The notes under the pieces: model-generated
Databases searched by the model: none
Told to the model about the DNA's origin: nothing
The model's input: the letters and a program-made list of their open reading frames with translations, nothing else
NCBI GenBank assembly: GCA_028281425.1
Contig: JANQJX010000010.1
Coordinates: 1-5,397 of the forward strand
DNA length: 5,397 nucleotides
Direction: 5' to 3'
DNA from: Simkania sp.
GTDB taxonomy: Bacteria > Chlamydiota > Chlamydiia > Chlamydiales > Simkaniaceae
Position numbers and translations under genes: made by a program
In this document: positions 1 through 5,237 of the stretch, piece by piece
Layout: every line of letters begins with the position of its first letter
How positions within the stretch are numbered: the first letter of the stretch is position 1

Positions 1-881
1 GAGTCGGACTTTTTCGCTCAGAATTTCTTTTCTTTGGCAAAGAGTTGCTTTCATTTTCAGAAGAAGAACAGTATGAGATTTATAAGAAGATCATGAAAAA
101 TTCGAGAGGGCTTCCTTTAATCTTTCGAGTTTTTGATGTTGGAGGAGATAAAGGAAATCTCAATTTAGAAAAACCGGAACTCAATCCAGCTCTTGGATGT
201 CGAGCCATTCGTTTTCTACTCCGTAATCGCAATGTTTTTATCATGCAATTGCGTGCTTTACTTAAGGTGAGTTTAGAAGGGAATCTTAGAATTCTTCTTC
301 CTCTGATTTCTGATGTTAGTGAATTGATCGAAACAAAACAGCTCATTCAAGAAGTCGCGATAGAACTTAGAAAAAAAGGGATAAGTGTTGCTGATGAAAT
401 CCTAGTTGGATCCATGATAGAAGTTCCTTCTGCAGTGATGATTTGTGATCTTATTGCAAAGGAATGTGATTTTCTTTCTATTGGGACCAACGATTTGATG
501 CAATACACTTTAGCAATGGATCGTACTCATCAAGATATGCATTCTTTTTATAAATCCACCCATCCCAGCATTATTCGGATGATTTATCAGGTTGCAAAAG
601 TGGGTCATCAAAAAAATATCCCGGTGAGTTTATGCGGAGAAATGGCTTCCGATCCTCTTATGATTCCTCTTCTTTTGGGTCTTGGAATCAGGATTTTTTC
701 TTGTGCTCCGCGTCATATTCCCATCATTAAAGAAATGGCAGGCAAGGTCAGTCTTAAAGAATGTGAAGATTTAATCGATGATGTTTTTTCTTTAAATACC
801 TGCCATGCTATTGAAAAATTTCTTCAGGAAAAATTTGAAAAGTATATTGCTCAAATTTCTCATAATGTAAGAAGAAGGTGA
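1..881 (+). CDS. ptsI: PTS enzyme I (phosphoenolpyruvate-protein phosphotransferase), C-terminal half, 5' truncated by window edge
   Basis: Enzyme I takes the phosphoryl group from phosphoenolpyruvate (PEP) in the cytoplasm and passes it to HPr. Only the PEP-binding TIM-barrel half is visible: 292 codons from position 3, close to the length of the E. coli protein from the same motif to its end. The frame is open to the left edge, so the TTG at 45 is not the start. Numbering from the first visible codon, it opens with VGLFRSEFLF (R5, E. coli R296), then FRVFDVGGDK (R42, equivalent to R332), IEVPSA (E140, E431), the signature FLSIGTNDLMQYT (N163, D164; E. coli N454, D455), R174 (R465) and the acid-base cysteine C211 in LCGEMA (C502). 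Spacing between these residues matches E. coli almost exactly, so the enzyme looks functional. The segment after it, FSCAPRHIP, departs from the E. coli FSMSAISIP. The phosphorylated histidine domain lies outside the window, and ptsH would be expected upstream. The gene converges on ybaB and dnaX. Identification is firm. Confidence 0.96.
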   Translation, partial: VGLFRSEFLFFGKELLSFSEEEQYEIYKKIMKNSRGLPLIFRVFDVGGDKGNLNLEKPELNPALGCRAIRFLLRNRNVFIMQLRALLKVSLEGNLRILLPLISDVSELIETKQLIQEVAIELRKKGISVADEILVGSMIEVPSAVMICDLIAKECDFLSIGTNDLMQYTLAMDRTHQDMHSFYKSTHPSIIRMIYQVAKVGHQKNIPVSLCGEMASDPLMIPLLLGLGIRIFSCAPRHIPIIKEMAGKVSLKECEDLIDDVFSLNTCHAIEKFLQEKFEKYIAQISHNVRRR

Positions 882-1073
882 GATGATGAAAAGACTGCTC
901 AACATCTATCCTTAGCCCTTATTTCCCGTACCCATTTTAGAAAAATCTTTGCTGATACACCCAATAAATTTTTTTAGATTAGCTTGCATTTCGAGTGCCG
1001 TCTCTTTTGATGCAGAGCAGAAGATTAGACAGCAATCATGGGTTTAATAGAATCTCTTTTTAATCCCTTACCC
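882..1073. other. Convergent intergenic spacer between ptsI and ybaB
   Basis: This 192-bp gap separates the ptsI stop from the ybaB stop on the opposite strand. I see no recognisable gene and no GC-rich hairpin followed by a T-run that would make a convincing terminator in either direction. The frame following the ptsI stop stays open for 31 codons to a TAG at 975-977. The +1 frame is open from about 916 to the TAA at 1045-1047, and the minus strand is open for about 43 codons ending at 914-912. Because several frames are open at once and none has a good ribosome binding site, I treat this as chance or as a decayed remnant. A ten-codon ORF starting ATGATG at 883 is too short to support. Confidence 0.6.
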
Positions 1074-1370
1074 TTAAATAGGAAGTTGATTTAAAAGGGA
1101 AGAATTAGGACTGTTTTCTTCAAGTTTTAAACGTGCATCTTCATGAGCAGCTTGAATGAGATCTTCTAACCCTTCAATATCTTCTAGATCGATACATTCG
1201 GGTTTGATTTTAATCTTTTTAAGTTTGTGGTTTCCGACTAATGTGACTTGAACAAGCCCATTGCCTGCACTTCCGGTTGCTTCGAGGTTTTCCATTTGCT
1301 CTTGCATTTTAGCAAATTGATCTTGGAATTGACGTGCCTGCTTTTTCATTTTTGAATAGCCACTTCCCAT
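1074..1370 (-). CDS. ybaB: YbaB/EbfC family nucleoid-associated protein
   Basis: This is a 98-residue member of the YbaB/EbfC family, small dimeric proteins that bind DNA in the cytoplasm and are linked to nucleoid organisation; E. coli YbaB is slightly longer at 109 residues. Residues 6-31 form a Gln/Lys/Met-rich amphipathic helix likely to make a coiled coil. The family core follows: the GNGLVQVTLVG strand at 36-46, the KKIKIKPE strand at 51-58, an acidic turn (DLEDIEGLEDL, 61-71) and the final helix with AAHEDA at 74-79. The N-terminal MGSGY and GNGLV motifs resemble, from memory, the chlamydial protein CT335. The start is supported by a GAGG Shine-Dalgarno at 1381-1378, 7 nt before the ATG. 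It lies 65 bp downstream of dnaX on the same strand, the usual dnaX-ybaB pairing, but recR does not follow. The stop TAA lies in a weak CCCTTAAAT/ATTTAAAAGGG inverted repeat. Confidence 0.93.
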   Translation of the reverse strand: MGSGYSKMKKQARQFQDQFAKMQEQMENLEATGSAGNGLVQVTLVGNHKLKKIKIKPECIDLEDIEGLEDLIQAAHEDARLKLEENSPNSSLLNQLPI

Positions 1371-1377
1371 AAAAGAA

Positions 1378-1407
1378 CCTCATATCATTTTTTAATCCAT
1401 TCTAGCA
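1378..1407 (-). promoter_or_regulatory. Candidate extended -10 promoter and RBS for ybaB
   Basis: On the minus strand the dnaX-ybaB gap holds TGCTAGAAT at 1407-1399. This fits an extended -10 (TGn plus a hexamer matching TATAAT at 5 of 6 positions). No good -35 lies 16-18 nt upstream. The predicted transcript would begin near 1392, leaving a leader of about 22 nt that contains the GAGG at 1381-1378. This would let ybaB be expressed without dnaX. The motif is short and the region AT-rich, so chance occurrence is a real possibility; the ribosome binding site is more secure than the promoter. Confidence 0.35.
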
Positions 1408-1435
1408 CATATAAAAACAAAAATCGATGAATTTT

Positions 1436-2803
1436 TTATCCTTTTTTAATAGAGCCATTTAACTCAACTGCAGCAAAATATAAAATTTGATCATGTTTAA
1501 TTCTTTTTTTAAGCTTTTTATCCATTTCATAGACCGATTCTGAAGAAGGAAGAGTTTTTTCAGAAGAAGAAGGGAATGGAGCCTCTTTGAAAGGGGAGAT
1601 GGGAAGAGTTTTTTCTTCTGAAGTCGAAGAAGATTTGGTTTCATTAGAAGAACACACAAGAGTTTTGAGATTGACAAGTTCTTCAACTAATTGATCTAGA
1701 GACATTTTTTTCATGAGACGTAAAAGACGCAGGAGGAGAATTTCAAGATCAATGCGTTGGAAAGGGCTTTTTTGAATATGGTCACATTCTGAACTAATAA
1801 GAGTCATCATTTCAAGCACCTGCTCTTTTGTATAATAAGTGCTTTTTTTTTCATATGTCTCTTTTTCTTCTTGAGATAGGAAAAGGGGAAGAGCTTCTTT
1901 TTTCCCAAGTTGAATCAGTAAAATGTTTCGATAGTGGGAAATAAGATGCTCTAAAAAAAACTTTATATGATAGCCCTCATTAAAAATTTGTCTGCTCATT
2001 TCAAAAGGAAATGTAAGGTCGTATTTGAAGGCAGCGGTGTCAAGAGCAAAAAAAAGAGTTAAAGGAGGAGTTCCAAGCATTTTTTTCACGCTTTTTGCTT
2101 GGATAGAGCCTTCTTGGAAGCAAAGAAGTTGGTCAAGTAGAGATTCGGCATCTCTTAGACTTCCTTCTGCATGGGAAGCGATCTGTTGAAGAGCTAAAAG
2201 ATCTCCTTCTAAGTTGAGATCATTGAGAATATTTTTGAGCTTTTCGACCATTTTCTGAGAGGGAATAGGTTTAAGATCAAAACGTTGACAGCGGCTTATA
2301 ATCGTTGGAGGGATTTTGTGAGGTTCTGTTGTTGCAAAGCAAAAGATGACATGTTGTGGGGGTTCTTCGAGAGTTTTAAGAAGAGCATTAAAAGCTTCTT
2401 TGGTCAACATATGGACTTCATCGATGATATAAATCTTATATTTTCCGTTAGATGCTGCATAATTGACCGTTTCATTTAAATTGCGAATATCATCAATGCC
2501 TCGATTGGATGCCCCGTCGATTTCAATGACATCAAGAGAATGGCCAGAAGTGATTTCTATGCAAGAAGAGCATGTGTTACAAGGTTCTTGATCGGGAAGG
2601 AGATGATTGCAATTGATCGCTTTAGCAAGAAGGCGAGCAAGAGTCGTTTTCCCCGTTCCACGCATCCCACAAAAGAGATAGGCATGTCCAATGTGGTTCA
2701 TCTGAATGGCATTTTTAAGCGTGATGACGGCAGTTGTTTGTTCAAAAACTTCGGAAAATTTTTGAGGGCGGTATTGACTTGCTAAACCTCGATATCTTTT
2801 CAT
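1436..2803 (-). CDS. dnaX: DNA polymerase III subunit gamma/tau (clamp-loader ATPase)
   Basis: DnaX is the AAA+ motor of the clamp loader, which opens and loads the beta sliding clamp at replication forks. The 455-residue protein has the expected N-terminus (LASQYRPQKFSEVFEQ, 7-22), Walker A GMRGTGKT at 46-53, four zinc-binding cysteines C65, C75, C78 and C81, Walker B IIDEVH at 126-131, sensor 1 in FATTEPHKIP at 156-165, the SRC arginine finger (R171) at 170-172, and sensor 2 GSLRD at 214-218 (R217). The collar domain III runs from about 245 to 365. After it comes a Ser/Glu/Pro-rich linker (about 385-425) and a basic-to-hydrophobic terminal peptide (KHDQILYFAAVELNGSIK, 436-453). It is near the size of E. 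coli gamma (431) and much shorter than tau (643), so no standard tau polymerase-binding domain is present. The ATG is set by homology, although its nearest GAGG (2822-2819) lies 15 nt away. A-tracts A9 (1851-1843) and A7 (1711-1705) are possible slippage sites. Confidence 0.96.
   Translation of the reverse strand: MKRYRGLASQYRPQKFSEVFEQTTAVITLKNAIQMNHIGHAYLFCGMRGTGKTTLARLLAKAINCNHLLPDQEPCNTCSSCIEITSGHSLDVIEIDGASNRGIDDIRNLNETVNYAASNGKYKIYIIDEVHMLTKEAFNALLKTLEEPPQHVIFCFATTEPHKIPPTIISRCQRFDLKPIPSQKMVEKLKNILNDLNLEGDLLALQQIASHAEGSLRDAESLLDQLLCFQEGSIQAKSVKKMLGTPPLTLFFALDTAAFKYDLTFPFEMSRQIFNEGYHIKFFLEHLISHYRNILLIQLGKKEALPLFLSQEEKETYEKKSTYYTKEQVLEMMTLISSECDHIQKSPFQRIDLEILLLRLLRLMKKMSLDQLVEELVNLKTLVCSSNETKSSSTSEEKTLPISPFKEAPFPSSSEKTLPSSESVYEMDKKLKKRIKHDQILYFAAVELNGSIKKG
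1548..1615 (-). repeat. In-frame 14-bp direct repeat in the dnaX linker
   Basis: The 14-mer GGAAGAGTTTTTTC occurs at 1548-1561 and again at 1602-1615, exactly 54 bp (18 codons) apart. Read on the dnaX strand, both copies encode Glu-Lys-Thr-Leu-Pro, at residues 397-401 and 415-419, each preceded by Ser- and Glu-rich sequence. The equal phase suggests internal duplication within a disordered linker, or simple-sequence drift, rather than a regulatory element. Confidence 0.7.
1705..1711 (-). other. A7 homopolymer at the end of DnaX collar domain
   Basis: Codons 364-367 read ATG AAA AAA ATG on the coding strand, a seven-A run. One extra A in the mRNA, or a -1 shift, adds seven codons and stops at TGA 1685-1683, making a 373-residue protein. 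Loss of one A gives 368. The break falls just where E. coli DnaX domains I-III end (about residue 373), so the product would keep the whole clamp-loader core and lose only the linker and tail. The register is not a perfect X XXY YYZ heptamer (the base before is G), so transcriptional slippage is the more likely mechanism if any operates. Confidence 0.25.
1843..1851 (-). other. A9 homopolymer in dnaX, possible slippage or frameshift site
   Basis: On the coding strand codons 318-321 read GAA AAA AAA AGC, a run of nine A. In register this contains A AAA AAA, which fits the X XXY YYZ pattern of a -1 slippery heptamer. Nine A is also the length known for transcriptional slippage in Thermus thermophilus dnaX. 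A -1 shift, or one extra A in the mRNA, adds ten codons and stops at TGA 1814-1812, giving about 330 residues. Loss of one A gives about 331. Both would cut the collar domain, so a functional gamma product is uncertain. I see no upstream stimulatory Shine-Dalgarno or clear downstream stem. Confidence 0.35.
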
Positions 2804-2860
2804 TTTATAATTTTAAGGCCTCTTTTTCACGCTTTAACTTTAAAAGGGTGCTGTCATTTG

Positions 2861-2878
2861 TATACGGTTTATACGGTT
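2861..2878. repeat. Tandem 9-bp repeat upstream of dnaX
   Basis: TATACGGTT occurs twice in immediate succession at 2861-2869 and 2870-2878; read on the dnaX strand it is AACCGTATA repeated. It lies 58-75 bp upstream of the dnaX start. The repeat spacing of 9 bp is close to one helical turn, so it could be paired operator half-sites, or it may simply duplicate a -10-like sequence (TATAAA, TATACA). No known regulator site is recognised. Confidence 0.5.
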
Positions 2879-2913
2879 ATCCGAATTTAACCCTGCTCTT
2901 TTTTCTTATTTTC

Positions 2914-2928
2914 TATGTTAAAAACATA
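2914..2928. repeat. Perfect 15-bp palindrome TATGTT-AAA-AACATA
   Basis: Two 6-bp arms separated by three A form a perfect inverted repeat in the dnaX/pgpH divergent region. The arms hold only one G-C pair each, so a stable RNA hairpin is unlikely, and a dyad binding site for a regulator is the more reasonable reading. In AT-rich DNA such a dyad can also arise by chance. Confidence 0.35.
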
Positions 2929-3079
2929 AAATATCAAGAGGAATAAATCAGAGAATTTGGTAAAGTGAATCAAAAGCTCATATGATTTAGAAAAGAGGTC
3001 CTTAAAAGATAGGATTTGAGAATCTCTAAACAGATTTTGAAAAAAATGCTTTTTATTGTCTTCTATTATGGTATGGGTT

Positions 3080-3101
3080 AAGGAACTTTTCGATGGAATA
3101 G
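3080..3101 (+). promoter_or_regulatory. Shine-Dalgarno plus two-codon mini-ORF ahead of pgpH
   Basis: AAGGA at 3080-3084 sits 8 nt before an ATG at 3093, ideal spacing, but that ATG is followed by GAA and then TAG at 3099-3101. The mini-ORF is in frame with pgpH, whose ATG at 3111 lies 9 nt after the stop and has no good Shine-Dalgarno of its own. Ribosomes could terminate at the TAG and reinitiate at 3111, which would make this a translational control element. Alternatively the original start was 3093 and the TAG is a later substitution or a sequence error. Confidence 0.4.
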
Positions 3102-3110
3102 CGGTTTTAT

Positions 3111-5237
3111 ATGGCCGACGAATCAAAAGGTAAGCCTATTTGGGGCCTAACACTTAAAAAAGATAATTTAGGGAAAAGGCTTTTAGTTGGTTTTTGTCTC
3201 TTATTAGCTTTTGCCTTTTTTATTCATTTTCGCGAAGTTCGAGTTGAAACCCTTGAAGTTGGTGGTAAGGCCAAGCGATATATTGTCGCTCCAGTTGACT
3301 TTGTGTTTCCCGATGAAGAACGGACAATGATTCTTCGCCAAGAATCTGCACGTGATATTGGAACTATCTACCGTATTCATCCAAAAGATGTTAGAGATCG
3401 GCAATTTCAGTTTGAAAATTCTCTTTTTCAAAGTCAACATTGGCGCGAGCTTTTTCCTCAAGTGACCTTTGAACAAATGTATCAAGCGGTTGTTAATATC
3501 AAAAATGTTTTATCCGAAGTCAGGTTTTCCGATCCTAGAACATTGCAAAGGCTCAAATCTCTACATCTTTTAAAACAAAATTTCTATCTTCTTCCTTCTA
3601 ACTTTGAAGATACTCCTCTAACTCTTCCTAAAAGTTTTTGGACTGCTGTTGAAAAAATTTCTATCGAAAAAAAACAAGTCAATCCTATGGCAGCAAGTTA
3701 TGTGATGGAATATTTTTATCCTCTTCTCTGGACGCTAAAAATAGATACTTCTTTGCAACGCTCTTTGCGTAACAAAGTTGCAGCAACAATTCCTGAAAAA
3801 CTCAAGCATGTAGAGGCTGGCAGTCGGATTGTTGATCAGGGGGAGACAGTCTTATCTATGCACATTGCGATGCTTAAAGCGATGAAAAAAGTGCTTACAA
3901 AAGAGAAAAAATTATGGGAACCGCTCACTTTATGCGGAAGTTTTATTTTTGCGTTCATCATTGTCCTTCTTTTGACTTTTTATCTCAAAATGAGTCATCC
4001 TAAGCTTCTCGAATCGGTAGAAAAGCTCTCTCTTTTTACGACAATTCTCATTCTGACTTTGCTTCTTGCAAAATTAACAGAATTTTTTCTTTTACATAAT
4101 AAAACAGGTCTTTTAGAAGTTGTTCGCTTTCCCCTCTTTATTCCTTTTGTTGCTATTTTATTGGCTATCTTATTAAATGCTGAATTGGCTTTGTTTTGTG
4201 CTTGTTTTCTAAGTGTGATTTTTAATTTTTCTCTTGCTGTTGATCATAGCCGTTTTTTAATTATCAATATCATTACAGGAATTATAGCTGTTTTAGCATG
4301 TCGTGAGATACGGAAGAGGAAAGAGGTGTTTGTTGTTTGCTTTAAAATTTGGCTTTTTTCTATTCCGGTTTTTTTCATTTATAACTTTTTGCTAGATACT
4401 TTTTGGGATCCTTACACCTTATCCGATTTTACAAGTACCTTTGCTTTTCTTGTATTGACTTCTATTCTTGTTGTAGGATTACTTCCGATCTTTGAATCGA
4501 TTTTTCATATTATGACCGACATTACGTTAATGGAATATATGGATCCTAACAATGAACTTTTGCACCGTTTAAGTGTTGAAGCACCAGGGACCTATCAACA
4601 CTGTTTAGTTGTTGGGAGTATTGCAGAAGCTGCAGCACAAGCCATTGGAATCAATGGGCTATTTTGTCGTGTTTCGACGCTGTATCATGATATTGGAAAG
4701 CTCTTTAATCCTCACTATTTTGTTGAAAATCAGATGGGGGGGTTTAATATCCATCAGCTTTTAACCCCTATCGAATCTGCTCATGTCATTATTGCTCATG
4801 TGACCGATGGGGAAATATTAGCACGCAAGCATGGCCTGTCTCAGAGTTTTATCGATATCATTCGAGAACATCATGGCACGACACTTGTTTACTACTTTTA
4901 CTGTAAACAATTGGAGCAAATGAACAGTGATACCGATGCTGTTGATGAAAAGGAATTTCGTTATCCGGGACCTAAACCTCGGTCCAAGGAATCGGCAATC
5001 ATTATGATGGCAGATACTGTTGAAGCTGCCTCTCGATCTTTAGAGGAAGTCAGTGAGGAGACAATTACCGAACTCGTTGAAAATCTTATTCAAGAAAAGC
5101 TCAAAGATGGGCAATTTGATGAATGTGAACTGACCTTTAAAGAGTTCAATACGATCAAACAAACCATCATAAAAAATCTTTCAGTCACTCGCCACTTACG
5201 TATCAAATACCCTGAAAAGAGTTCTCATATCCCCTAA
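3111..5237 (+). CDS. pgpH: 7TM-HD family cyclic di-AMP phosphodiesterase (PgpH/YqfF-like)
   Basis: This 708-residue inner-membrane protein matches the PgpH family, which hydrolyses the second messenger cyclic di-AMP to pApA. Domains in order: a short cytosolic N-terminus, signal-anchor helix at 24-40, an extracytoplasmic 7TMR-HDED domain (about 41-265; VAPVDFVFPDEE near its start, EAGSRIVDQGE near its end), seven membrane helices at roughly 272-292, 306-325, 340-355, 357-376, 382-397, 406-428 and 441-460, then a cytosolic HD domain from about 485. The metal ligands known from Listeria PgpH are all visible: H497, H526 and D527 (YHDIGK), H563 (IIAHVTDG), H587 and H588 (EHHGTT) and D635 (MMADTVEA). 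The RYPGPKPRSKE segment at 617-627 and the C-terminal DGQFDECELT are also family hallmarks. The ATG at 3111 is the first in frame after the TAG at 3099-3101 and precedes the anchor helix by a normal margin. It is transcribed divergently from dnaX. The family is secure; substrate is by homology. Confidence 0.95.
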   Translation: MADESKGKPIWGLTLKKDNLGKRLLVGFCLLLAFAFFIHFREVRVETLEVGGKAKRYIVAPVDFVFPDEERTMILRQESARDIGTIYRIHPKDVRDRQFQFENSLFQSQHWRELFPQVTFEQMYQAVVNIKNVLSEVRFSDPRTLQRLKSLHLLKQNFYLLPSNFEDTPLTLPKSFWTAVEKISIEKKQVNPMAASYVMEYFYPLLWTLKIDTSLQRSLRNKVAATIPEKLKHVEAGSRIVDQGETVLSMHIAMLKAMKKVLTKEKKLWEPLTLCGSFIFAFIIVLLLTFYLKMSHPKLLESVEKLSLFTTILILTLLLAKLTEFFLLHNKTGLLEVVRFPLFIPFVAILLAILLNAELALFCACFLSVIFNFSLAVDHSRFLIINIITGIIAVLACREIRKRKEVFVVCFKIWLFSIPVFFIYNFLLDTFWDPYTLSDFTSTFAFLVLTSILVVGLLPIFESIFHIMTDITLMEYMDPNNELLHRLSVEAPGTYQHCLVVGSIAEAAAQAIGINGLFCRVSTLYHDIGKLFNPHYFVENQMGGFNIHQLLTPIESAHVIIAHVTDGEILARKHGLSQSFIDIIREHHGTTLVYYFYCKQLEQMNSDTDAVDEKEFRYPGPKPRSKESAIIMMADTVEAASRSLEEVSEETITELVENLIQEKLKDGQFDECELTFKEFNTIKQTIIKNLSVTRHLRIKYPEKSSHIP

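Larger units (their letters stand above)
2804..3110. other. Divergent intergenic region between dnaX and pgpH
   Basis: These 307 bp must contain the promoters for both flanking genes, which are transcribed away from each other. I see no convincing gene: a 79-codon minus-strand frame (3126-2887) and a 70-codon plus-strand frame (2734-2946) have no family signature and run into flanking coding sequence. Recognisable items are the tandem 9-mer at 2861-2878, a palindrome at 2914-2928, a TTGAAA at 3037-3042 that could be a -35 for pgpH but lacks a well-spaced -10 (TATTAT at 3064-3069 is 21 nt away), and the mini-ORF at 3093-3101. On the minus strand the tandem repeat itself supplies TATAAA and TATACA, possible -10 hexamers for dnaX without a good -35. 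The rest is AT-rich and featureless to my eye. Confidence 0.6.

Noticed and set aside
45..47. TTG at 45 as the start of the enzyme I gene
   Set aside because: The frame is open to the left edge and the 14 upstream codons (VGLFRSEFLFF...) are a conserved part of enzyme I, so the gene is cut by the window edge.
1071..1099. CCCTTAAAT/ATTTAAAAGGG inverted repeat as a bidirectional terminator for ptsI and ybaB
   Set aside because: The stem needs a 2-nt bulge, is AT-rich, has no T-run on either side, and overlaps the ybaB coding end.
1459..1686. 75-codon alternate frame inside dnaX as an alternative DnaX C-terminus
   Set aside because: Its Leu/Lys-rich translation is typical of a shifted frame over A/T-rich sequence. 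The main frame holds the ordered terminal peptide, and a shift at either A-tract stops before reaching this frame's body.
2285..2785. Two plus-strand open frames (2285-2479 and 2540-2785) opposite dnaX
   Set aside because: They lie antisense to the conserved DnaX ATPase domain and show no domain or family motif, so they are mirror frames of coding sequence.
2887..3126. 79-codon minus-strand frame across the dnaX/pgpH divergent region
   Set aside because: It starts inside the antisense of pgpH, has no good ribosome binding site or recognisable motif, and covers the expected promoter region.
3068..3133. 21-codon frame overlapping the pgpH start as an upstream regulatory peptide
   Set aside because: There is no Shine-Dalgarno before the ATG at 3068, and it overlaps the conserved pgpH frame. 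The two-codon frame at 3093 is much better placed.
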